The translations under genes were made by a program, and so were the position numbers. Under the pieces are notes generated by a model. It ran no database searches and was not told the DNA's origin. It worked only from the letters and a program-made list of their open reading frames with translations. A stretch of 64,000 nt of DNA from NCBI RefSeq assembly GCF_001592005.1, contig NZ_BCVZ01000004.1, forward strand, positions 230,143 through 294,142, given 5' to 3'. This document shows, in pieces, positions 51,651 to 63,600 of this stretch; the first letter of the stretch is position 1; each line of letters opens with the position of its first letter. Source of the stretch: Bacillus sonorensis NBRC 101234 = KCTC 13918 (GTDB taxonomy: Bacteria; Bacillota; Bacilli; Bacillales; Bacillaceae).

Positions 51651-54600
51651 CTCGAGCTGATATAAGGTGATGTCCTTGTCTCCGTAATCAGACGGCGTTT
51701 TTTCTGCCGCTTCTTTAGATAAGCAGTGAGAGATGACGGTTTTAAGGGCTTCTTTATATGTCTCTGTAAAGGTTCTGACAATGTCTTCATTGTATGCTTT
51801 CGTATTGTATGTCGTTTGAATGGTTAACCGCCCATTAAATACGATGGCATTGATTTCGATCGGATGCTCTCTAATGATGCCGCGTCCGATCGATTCTCCC
51901 GGCGACAGCCGCGACGAAGAAAATTCTTCATTATCGATGTCTTCATCGAGCTGTCCCAAATAATTAAACAAAATTGGAGATTTGCCATCCTTTATGATGT
52001 CTGCGTCTTTTGCTACATATTTTAATATCCCGTAGCCTATTCCTTTGTTCGGTATTTTTCTCAAATGCTCTTTGACCATTTTTATATTTTGGGAGATGTC
52101 TTTTTCTTCTCCCAAATCGATGAATACCGGGTATTTAGACGTAAACCACCCTATCGTCCGGCTGACATCGATACCGTCCATCATCTGTTCTCTTCCGTGC
52201 CCTTCCATGGTGATCCTCAGCTTGTTTTGACCTGTCAATTCCCTTGCGGCCACAAAGAGCCCTGTGATCAAAATATCATTGATTTCCGTATGATAAGCCT
52301 GGTTTGTTTCTCTTAACAGCTGTCTTGTTTCCTCTTCTCCGAGTTCCGCGCTTACGGTTTCGCTGTCATCATATTTGAATATGCCGATGTCTTCTTTCAT
52401 TTCTAAAAATGGTATGTGTTCACGTAAAGCCTGGCGCCAGTAATCCTTTTCCTTCTGCAGTTTCCCGGTTTTTGAATAGTCCAGTAATTTCTGCGCATAT
52501 TCCTGATAGGAGGCCGTTTTTGGATAGAGCTCTACTTCTCTTCCGTTTAATAATTGACTGTACCCAAGCGCTAAGTCTTCGAATAAGATTCTCCAGGAAA
52601 TGCCGTCAATCACCAGATGATGGATCGCGATCAAAAGGTGGTCCCCTTCATTCGTTTTAAATATCGCCGCTTTCACCAGCGGACCATTTTTGATATCAAT
52701 GCTTTGCTGGAGCGCCGTTGCCAATTGATGAACCTTTTGACGCTGTTCTTTTTCACGGGAGACATCATATACAAATAAATCAAACTGATGGTTGTCCGGC
52801 TCTTGGTTATACTGGATAACCGTTCCGTTTTCTTCTTTAAATACCATCCGCAGGGCATCGTGGTGCCTTACTAGTTTTTCAAATAGATGTCTGATCAGGT
52901 CCTCGTTAAAGCCGCTTTTTCTATACAGCATGACCGCATGATTGTAATGGTTTCTGCTTTGTTTGTTCTGTGCGAAGAATTCCTGCTGAATAGGCGTTAA
53001 CAGAACCTCTCCCTGTACCGTTTCATATGATGCTGTTTTGTTTGATTCGGCTTTCGCATATTTGCTCAAAAACTTGATTTCCGGGTTGGCAAATAAATCC
53101 TTCATGTCGAGCGCAATGCCTTCCCTTGATAATCTTGATATAATCTGCAGCGCTTTGATGGAGTCTCCCCCTGCGGCAAAGAAGTTATGTGTGATCCCTA
53201 TATTGTCAACACCCAGGACTTCCTTCCACACCATGACAAGCTTTTCTTCCATATCGTTCCGCGGTGCCTCATATGCAGCCTCCGCTGCGATTTCCGGTTC
53301 AGGCAATGCGGCTGCATCGACTTTTCCGTTGGCTGTCAGCGGCATGCTTTCAACCTGGACCACATAGGACGGAATCATGTATTCAGGGAGCTCATCCTTC
53401 AGATGCGTTCTGATGTCCCGGAAAGTCACTTTCGCTTCTGCTACCACATATGCACAAAGCTGTCTGCCGCCATCCTTATCTTCTCTGACAGCGATCAGGG
53501 CTTCCCTTATATGTTCATGTTTTAATAGCCTGTTTTTGATTTCTTCCGTTTCTATTCTGTAGCCTCTTATCTTCACTTGGCTGTCCATCCGCCCTGAAAG
53601 CTCGATGCTTCCATCGCTTAATCTTCTGGCGAGATCTCCTGTCCGGTACATTCTCTGATTTTGTTCAAAAGGATGTCTGACGAATTTTTCAGCCGTCAAA
53701 TCAGGTCTGTTGATATAGCCGTCTGTCACCCCGTCTCCAGCAATACACAATTCTCCGAATACACCTTCCGGAACGGGCTTCATGTGTTGGTCCAATACAT
53801 ATACCTTTGTATGATGGATCGGAGTGCCGATAACCGGACATTCTTTGAAAGAATGAAGGCTGTCTGCATCGATTACTTGAAAAACAGAGCCGATTGTCGT
53901 TTCGGTAGGTCCGTAATGGTTCATAATCAGATGATCCGGATATTGCTTGAAAAACGCTTCTATATCTCTTGTGTTGATCATCTCTCCGCCCAACACGACC
54001 AATCGGAGTTTTTCACAGGCCTTTTCAGCGGAAAAATACGGATCATGGACTAAAATGTGAAATAGCGACGGCGTCAGCTTCATATAGGTGATTCCATTTT
54101 CTTTTATATACTTCAAGGCTTGCTGTGCATTTGTATAGCGTTCTTTTCTAACAATATGAAGCTCGCTTCCGCTCAACAGGGATGAAAATATGCTTGTATA
54201 GCCTAAATCAAACGCGTAAGAAGACACAAGCATTGCTTTATCGTATTCTTTCAGATTCGCTTCCTTTATAAACCAGGCTGTATAGTTCACCACATTATGA
54301 TGTCTGACCAGAACCCCTTTCGGTTTTCCGGTGGAGCCTGACGTGTAAATGATGTATGCGTGCTTTTCGGCTGCGCTGCATGCCGGCAGGTTTGTGGCAT
54401 CATTTGTATAGATGGCGCCGTCATCAATATTGACGACCTCTCCGTCAAATTGGATGTTTTCTATGACAGAGCCCTTCACCAGCAAGATGGATGCCCCGCT
54501 GTCTTTTAGAATATCGTTTGTTCTTTTGACAAGCTGCTCCGCATCGACCGGTACATATGCGGATCCGGCTTTAAGCACCGCCATGATGGCAACGACCATG

Positions 54601-57600
54601 TCAAGCGACGGTTCAACCATAATTGCAACGGCGGTGTCTCCGCCTGCCCCTTTTTCCCTCAGCAGTCGCGCCAATTGATTTGATTTTTCGTTCAGTTCCC
54701 TGTACGTCAGCTTTCTCTCCTCAAACACCACTGCCGTTTTGTCCGGCGTTTTATCAGCCTGTTTCTCAAACAGCCCATGAACCGTCCGATCCTTTGGATA
54801 GTCGGCTTGTTTCCCCTGGTGCTTAAAGAGAAGCGTACTGATTTCTTCTTTTGACAACATATTGACTTCGTTTAATTGAATGTCCGGGCGGTTTGTTACT
54901 TCCTTCAAAATATTGACAAAGTGCCCTGCCATCCTTTCAATCGTTGTCCTCTTAAATAGTTTTGTGCAGTAATTGAGGACGCATTGTACGCCATCATCTG
55001 TTTCAGCAGCTGTGAGCGTCAAATCAAATTTTGATACCCGCATGTCCGTTTGAAGCGGTTTAAATGTTAAGCCTTGAATGTCAAATTCACCACTGTCAAA
55101 GTTTTGCAGAACGAGCATTGTATCAAACAGCGCATTTCTGCTCATGTCCCGTCTCAGATCCAGTTTTTCAACCAGTTCGTCAAATTGATAGTCCTGATTT
55201 TCATATGCTTTCAGCGCCGTTTCTTTCACCTGTTTTATATAATCGGTAAATGTCATGTCGCCTTTTGGATAATTCCTCATCGCAAGCGTGTTGATAAACA
55301 TTCCGATGACATGTTTCAAATCGCTGTGGTGTCTTCCCGCAATCGGGGAGCCAACGACGATATCCTCTTGACCCGTATATTTTGAAAGCAGCGTTGTGTA
55401 GCCTGCTAACAGCAGCATATACATCGTAGCGCCATTGTCTTTTGCCAGCTTCTTCAGCTTGGCCGACGTTTCGCCGTCTATTTCAAATTGAAAGACATCC
55501 CCTTCAAAATGGCGTTTTTGCGGCCTCTTATAATCCGTCGGCAAGTTCAGAACCGGCACTTCATCTTGAAAGACATTCAGCCAGTAGTCTTCCTGCCGCT
55601 TTATCTCTTCCTTCTGATAAAATTGTTTTTGCCATTCTGAAAAATCTTTGTACTGAATCGCAAGCGGCGGCAATTGTTTCCCCTCATATAACTCGGCCAG
55701 ATCTTTCGTCAAAACGGTCAAAGACACGCCATCAGAAATAATATGATGCATATCGAACATCATCATATGTTCATCATCACTTACTTTTAATACTTCCGCT
55801 CTTAAAAGCGGCGCTTTTTCCAGATCAAACGGCCTGATGAACGATTTGATTCTTTCTTCGATGCGCTCTGTTCCCAAATGGCCGTATTTCAGTTTAAAAT
55901 CGATTTCATTTTCGATTTTCTGCACTGGTTCCCCTTCAACCATCAATATCGACGTCCTCAAAGCCGCGTGCCGTTGAATCAATTGCTGAAAAGCCGCTTC
56001 AAACCGCTGCACATCAAAATGGCCTTCAATTTTCATCACGAAAGGCATATTGTAGGCAATGCCGTCGCCTTCGATTTGATTGAGGATATACAGCCTTCTT
56101 TGCGCCGATGACAAAGTGTAATACTCTTTTTCATCCGCTTTTTTGATGGAGGCATAAGGACTTTCTTTTGCTGATTTGATCAATTCGGCCAGATCTTTGA
56201 TTGTCGGGGTTTCGAATATTTGCCTTAACGGGATTTCAACCTTTAGTTCTTTATGCATTTTGGCAGCTAAAGCCGCGGCTTTGAGAGAATGACCGCCCGC
56301 CTCGAAGAAATTGTGGCTGATTCCGATGTTATCGATTCCCAAAACGTCCTGCCAAAGCGAGACAAGCTTTTCTTCCACTGCATTCCGCGGCGCTTCATAC
56401 TCCGTTGCGGAGCTGACATAGCCGGCCGGTTCCGGAAGCGCCTTTCTGTCTATTTTTCCATTTGCCGTAAGCGGCAGCCGGTCAAGTGTTACAAAGTATG
56501 GCGGAACCATGTAATCCGGAAGTTCTTTCAACAAACCTTTTCTGATGTCTGCTGTTGCGACTGCCTTTTCTGATGCGATATACGCACAAAGGTATTTGCC
56601 GCCGTCCTGATCTTCTCTCGCAATGACCGCCGCTGCCTGAATCTGTTCATGCTTCAGCAATTGGTTTTCGATTTCCCCAAGTTCGATTCTGTATCCGCGT
56701 ATCTTGACTTGGTGGTCGATTCTTCCTAAATATTCGATATTCCCGTCCGGCAGAAATCTTGCGAGATCTCCCGTACGATACATGTTTTCTCCCGGAACAA
56801 ACGGGTTTGAAACAAATTTATCAGCGGTAAGGCGGGGGTTGTTTATATATCCGCGAGCAAGGCCTTCCCCGCTTAAACAAAGTTCCCCTGGAGTTCCGAT
56901 CGGCACTAACCTCTGTTCGCCATCAAGGATATACACCTTGTGATTGCTGATCGGTCTGCCGATCAGAACCTTTTGGTCACCCGGCCGCAATTCCCTCCAT
57001 GTCGAACAAACGCTGTTTTCCGTCGGTCCGTATTCATTAAATAATTGAACGTCTGGAAGTTTATCAAAATGCTGCTGTAAAAGATGGTCATTACAGCTTT
57101 CACCCGCGATCGTGACAAATCTCAAGTTCTCTAAAGGATGGTCGATCGTATTTAACAAAGTTTGATAAAAGCTTGGGACAGCGAGCAAATTTGTCACTTG
57201 ATGTGCTCGAATCGTGCTGATGATGTCACTGGCGTTCACTTTCAAATCTTTGATTAAAACCAGCTTCGCTCCCGACAGGAGCGTGGTGAAAATATCTTCG
57301 ACTGAGCTGTCAAATGCAAAGGACGGCACTTGCAGCGTTGCATCGGCTGGAGTGTATCGATACGATTGTTTTCTCCAGCACAGCGTATTTACAATCGATT
57401 GGTGATTGACCATGACACCTTTTGGTTTGCCGGTCGAACCTGATGTATAGATGACATAGGCCATATCAGAAGAGTTGCCGAAATGCGGCAGATTGTCTGT
57501 GCATCTGCCTTCTGTAAGCCCTTGTTTGCCCATATCAATACAGGTGAGATCGACGTTTATTTGTCTGCCTGTCTTTTTCAGCAATATGTCTATTCCGCTG

Positions 57601-60600
57601 TTTTCGAGCATATATTTGATCCGGTCTTCGGGATACTCTGGATCGATTGGCAAGTAGGCTCCACCGGACTTCAGCACCGCCATGATGCCGATGATCATCT
57701 CTGCTGACCGTTCTGCCATTACGCCGACGATCTTGTTAGGCGTTACGCCCAGTTCCCTTAACAGCCCCGCGAGCTGATTGGACCTCTCATTCAGTTCTCT
57801 GTAAGTGAGCTTCTCTTCTTCAAACACGACGGCAATTTGTTCAGGCGTCCGTTTCGCCTGTTCTTCAAACAATTGATGAATCGTGCTGTCTTTTGGATAA
57901 TCAGCAGCAGTATCGTTGAAATCATATAATACCGTTCTTTTTTCTTGTTCCGAAAGTATGTCTATTTCGCTTATTTTCCTGTTTTCATTTGCCGCCACTT
58001 GCTCAACGGCTCTTTTGATATGGTTTTCGATATTGTTGATGATTTCCGCGTCATAGACATTGCCGTCATATGTTAAAACAAGTGTCAGCCTTTCGCCCGG
58101 AGTGGCTGACATGCTAAAGCTGTAGTTGCTTTGTTCTGCCGCGCTTATCCCTTTCACTTGAAAACCTGTCTCCATTTGGTTTTGTTCCAAAAGCTGATCC
58201 TCAACTTCATAATTCTCAAACACAAGAATATGATCGATCAGATCTTTTTTTAAGCCGCTTAAAGCCTGAACTTCAGCAAGATTCATATAATTGTAGCGAT
58301 TGCTTTCGATCGCTTCCGCCTGCACCGTTTTAAGGACGTCGTTCATTCCTTTGCTTTGATCAAATTTGATTCTGGTCGGAATGGTATTGATAAACAGCCC
58401 GATCATGTCTTCTATGCCGTCTACTTTTGCTTCCCTTCCCGAAACGACTGTTCCAAACACAACATCTTCTATATTGTTGTATTTTGCTAAAACAAGTCCC
58501 CAAATGGTCTGCAGCACCGTATGAACGGTTACGCTGTTGCCGCTGGCCACTTGTTTGATTTGATTGGTAAGCTGTTTTGAAAAGCTGATAACTTTTTCTT
58601 GCCTGTCATACCGGCTGCCGTTTTTACCGTTCTTTAATTTAGGGATTTGCGCCTGTTCTTCATAGCCTTGCAAATATTTATGCCAATATTGGCGGGCTTC
58701 ATCTTTGTCCTGCTTTTCCAGCCACTTGATATAATCGCTGTACGGCTTTGGTTCTTTTAATCGATGCGCTTCTCCTTTCACGATGTTTTCATAGATGGCG
58801 AACAGCTCGCCCATGATAATGCCGAGGCACCAGCCATCCAATAAGATATGATGATGGCTCCATACCAATTGATAGGATTGGCCGTCCGTTTTGATCAAAT
58901 AAACCCTCATTAGCGTATCTTCGCTTATATCAAAGCCTTTTTCCCGATCTTCATTGATATATCGTTCGATTAATCTATCCTTTTGAGCCGGACTGTTCTT
59001 TGCGATATCGTAATAGTAGAAATCTATTTTCCGATTTTCAATAATGATTTGTCTCGGCTCCTCAACGACTTCGTATTCAAATGATGCCCTCAAGATTTCG
59101 TGCCTTTTGACGATCTCATTGAAGCTTTTCTCCAGTATGTCCGGATCAACATATCCTTCAAGATGCATGATCGTTTGCTGAAAATATGCGTTTGACGTTT
59201 GATCCTCGATGGCATGAAACAGCATTCCCTTTTGCATATTGGCCAGCGGATAGATTTTTTCAATGTTGGCGTCTTTGTATTTGCCTTTTATTTGTTCAAG
59301 TTCGTCTAAACTGATGTTTGTATCTCCGTAGTCAAACGGCGTTCTTTCGCTTTCCGTCCGGCTTAGGCAATGGCTGACGATGTTTTCGAGGTTTTCTTTA
59401 TATGCTTCATTCAGGTGCCTGATCGTTTCTTTTGCGTATTCCCATTCATTAAAGGTTGTATGAATCACCAGCTCATGATTGATGACGATGGAATTGATTT
59501 CGATTGAATGGCTCCTGGCGATTTTTCCGCCGATGCTTTCGCCTTCAGAAAAATCCGATCCGGAAAATTCGCCCCGGTTCATGTCGGCATCGATTTCGCC
59601 TAAATAGTTGAATGAAATCTGCGGCTTTTCTTCATGGATCAGCTCAGGGTCATCTGCTAAATATTTTAAGATTCCATAGCCTATTCCTTTATTCGGTATT
59701 TTTCTCAACGTCTCTTTGACCATTTTGATGTTCCGGGATATGTCCGTCTCTTCACCCAAGTCTATCAGCACCGGGTACATCGTCGTAAACCAGCCCACCG
59801 TTCTGCTGATATCAACGCCTTCCAGAATGTCTTCGCGGCCGTGGCCTTCCATCATCACCTTCAGTTTGTTTTCTCCGGTGATGTCCCTGACTCCGGCTAA
59901 TAACGCCGTTAATAAAATATCGTTGATTTCCGTGTGGTAGGCTCTGTTTGTTTTTTTCAGCAGAGCCGCGGTCGTCTCTTTGTCTAGTGTGATGCTGAAT
60001 GTCGTGCTGTTTTCAAATGCGTCTCTTGTTAATGTTTGCTGCTGAGGAATGGATCGGACCTCCGCTTTTGCAATATCTCGCCAATACTCTGCCTCATTCA
60101 ATAATTTGCGGTTTGCGGCATACGCCTTTAATTGTCGGGCAAATTCCTGATAGGAATCTGTTTTGTATCCAATGTCGAGCGTTTCACCTTTTAATGCCTG
60201 ACTGTATAATGTTTCAAAGTCTTCGAACAGGATTCTCCACGATACCCCGTCAACGACAAGGTGATGGATTACAATGAGAAGATGGTCGCCCTCGTCTGAT
60301 TGAAAGATGCCGAGATTGACCAATTTCCCGTCTTTAATGGACGATTTCTTTTGAATGCCGGTCGCCAGTTCATAGACTCTTTCCGCTTTGTTTTCTATGC
60401 CTTTCAGGTTATGAACATATAAATCGAAAAGGTTGGCCTGATAGCCCCTGTTCAATTGAATGATTTCTCCGGCTTTTTCTTTGTAGATCATCCTCAGTGC
60501 ATCGTGGTGCTCCAATATTTTATTGAAGGCTTTTCTTACGCAGTTTACGTTAAAGCCGTCTTTTCTAAAGAGGACAAATGACTGGTTAAAGTGGTCAAGC

Positions 60601-63600
60601 TCCTCTTTGTTTTTCGTGAAATACCATTTTTGGATCGGTGTTAATTCTGTTTCTCCTTCAACCATGTCATAAGCTTTTTTCTGCTTGCTTTCTTTTTTGA
60701 CATATTTGCTGAGATCCTTAATTTTAGGGTTGGCAAACAAATCCTTTATCTCAAGCTTCAGATTCAGCCTTGAAAGCCTTGATACAATTTGCAGCGCCTT
60801 AATCGAATCTCCTCCTGACGCAAAGAAATGGTGGCTGATGCCGATATCTCCTGCGCCGAGCACATCCCGCCATATTTCCACAAGTGCCGCCTCTATATCA
60901 GTTCGCGGCGCTTCGTATTCCGCTCCTGTGCCGATGCTCATGTCAGGTTCAGGCAATGCTTTTCGATCAACTTTATCATTTGACGTCAGCGGCAGCTTAT
61001 CAAGTTTGACAACATACGCCGGAATCATGTAATGAGGAAGCTCTTTTTCCAGCCACTCACTCACCTCTGTTGCCGTCAATTGTTTTTGAGAAACGATATA
61101 AGCGCATAAATAATCGTTATTGTCTTTGCCCGTTCTTGCTATGACTGCTGCTTCTTCTATATTGTCATGCTTGAGCAATTGATTTTCGATTTCACCAAGT
61201 TCAATCCGGTAGCCGCGAATTTTCACCTGATGATCGATCCTCCCTAAAAATTCGAGATTTCCGTCAGGCAGCCATCTGGCCAGATCCCCTGTCCGGTAAA
61301 GTCGCTCCCCTGGCACGAATGGATGCGGTATAAACTTTTCGGCTGTCAGTTCCGGTTTATTTAAATATCCGCGGGCCAGACTGATTCCGCCGACGCAAAC
61401 CTCTCCAACAATGCCTGTCGCGACAGGCTGCACGTTTTGATCCATAATGTATATGTTTGTATTTGCAATCGGACTGCCGATATGAGGGCGCCCGGTTCCT
61501 CTGTATACCCCCGCAGTTGCACAAACCGTCGTTTCCGTTGGTCCATAAGCATTGATAAACATCCGTTTGCCGGACCATCTGGTTGCAAGTTCTTCACTGC
61601 ACGCAGAACCTGCGGATACGATGACTTTGAGATGATCCAATTGAGATTCATCCAAAACATTGAGAACCGTCGGAGGCAAAGTCGCATGAGTGATCTCATG
61701 ATGGCGCAAAAAGCTTGTTAACGCCTGTCCCGGCATCATATCCTCTTGGCGGCCCAGAACCAAAGCGGCCCCGGCTGCAAGCGCTGAAAATATTTCAAAT
61801 GCTGATGCATCAAATGAAAGGGAAGCAAATTGAATCACTCTGCTGTCCGTCTTGAGTTGCATCAGATCAATGACTGCATGAACGAGATTGCACAATCCTT
61901 TTTGTTCGATTAATACACCCTTCGGTTTTCCCGTAGAACCTGAAGTATAGATGATGTATGCCAGATCCCCGGCGTGAGGAAAATGAGGCAAACGATCCGT
62001 ATTCCGCCTCACGATCTGGTTGTCGCGGATGTCGATTTTCATAATAGCGGCATCTTTTATCAAAGTCCGTTCTTTCATGAGCGCATCTTGCGTCAGGAGA
62101 ATCTTCGTTTGACTGTCTTCAAGGATATATTTGATCCTGTCTTCCGGATATGCCGGATCCAGCGGCAAATATGCGGCACCGGCCTTCAAGATTCCCAGGA
62201 TTCCGATGATCATCTCAGGAGAGCGCTCCACCATGATGCCAACTGCTGTGTTCGGTTCCACACCTTTTTCTCTTAAAAATCCCGCTAATTGATTTGACCT
62301 TTCATCTAATTCCCGGTAAGTCAGCTTTTGATCTTCGAATACGAGCGCTGTATGGTCCGGTATTCTTGCAGCCCGTTCCGCAAACAGCTGACATATTGTT
62401 TTGTCTTTTGGATAATCTGTCTTTGTATCATTAAACTGATAAAACAGCATGTTCCTTTCATCCTCTGACATGATCTCGATTTGACTGAGCTGAATGTCAG
62501 GATGACTGGAAATCTCGTTTAGCACGCGGACAAAATGCTCGGACATTCTTTCAATCGTCTCTTTTTTAAAGAGCTTCGTGCAATATTCCAAATCAAACTC
62601 TATGCCGGAGTTTTTTTCTACAGCCGATAATGTGAAATCAAATTTTGAAATATGAATGTCGCTTTCATATGTTTCAAACGTCAATCCTTTTATATCAGCA
62701 TCCGCATGATCAAGATTTTGCAGGACGAACATCGTATCAAACAGCGGATTTCTGCTCATGTCTCTATTGAGATCAAGCTGTTCAACAAGGTCATCAAATT
62801 GATAATCTTGATGTTCATACGCTTTCAGCGCAGTTTCTTTTACCTCTTTTATATATTCAGCAAATGTCTTTTCGCCTTTCGGATATGTTCTCATGGCAAG
62901 CGTATTGACAAACATCCCGATGACATGCTTCAAATCATGGTGCTGTCTTCCTTGAATCGGCGATCCGACGATCACATCGTCTTGTCCTGTGTATTTTGAT
63001 AGCAATACCGTATACGCCGCCAGAAGAAGCATGTACATGGTCACGCCGTTTTCTTTGGCGGTGCGATTGAGATTCTTCGCCAATTCGCTGTCAATTTTAA
63101 AACCGATTCTGTCGCCTTCCACACTTTGGATTTGCGGTCTCGGGAAGTCTGTCGGCATATTGAGAACCGGGATGTCTTCTTTAAAGACATTCAGCCAATA
63201 TTGTTTTTGTTTTTGGATCTCATCTTTTTGATAAAACTCTTTTTGCCATTCAGAATAATCTTTATATTGAATGTTGAGCGGCGGCAGTTCTTTTCCTTCG
63301 TACAGATCGCAAATTTCTTTTGTTAAAACGCCCATAGAAGCACCGTCTGAAACGATATGGTGCATATCAAACATGATGACATGCTCTTTTTCAGCAATCT
63401 TTGCCACTTCGGCTCTAAAAAGCGGCGCTTTTTCTAAATCAAATGGTCTGACAAACTCTTTAATTTTTTGTGAAATGCTTTTGGATCCCAACTCGCTGTA
63501 TTCGAGCTGAAAATCAATTTCTTTTTCAATCTTTTGGACAGGCCCTCCATCCGCTATGATGAAGGAAGTTCTAAATGCTTCGTGTCTTTCCGTTATTTTT

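Noticed and set aside
48547..63510. Many 60-120 codon plus-strand frames opposite bacC
   Set aside because: They recur at equivalent places in each NRPS module, as antisense shadows of conserved domains would, and lack ribosome sites.
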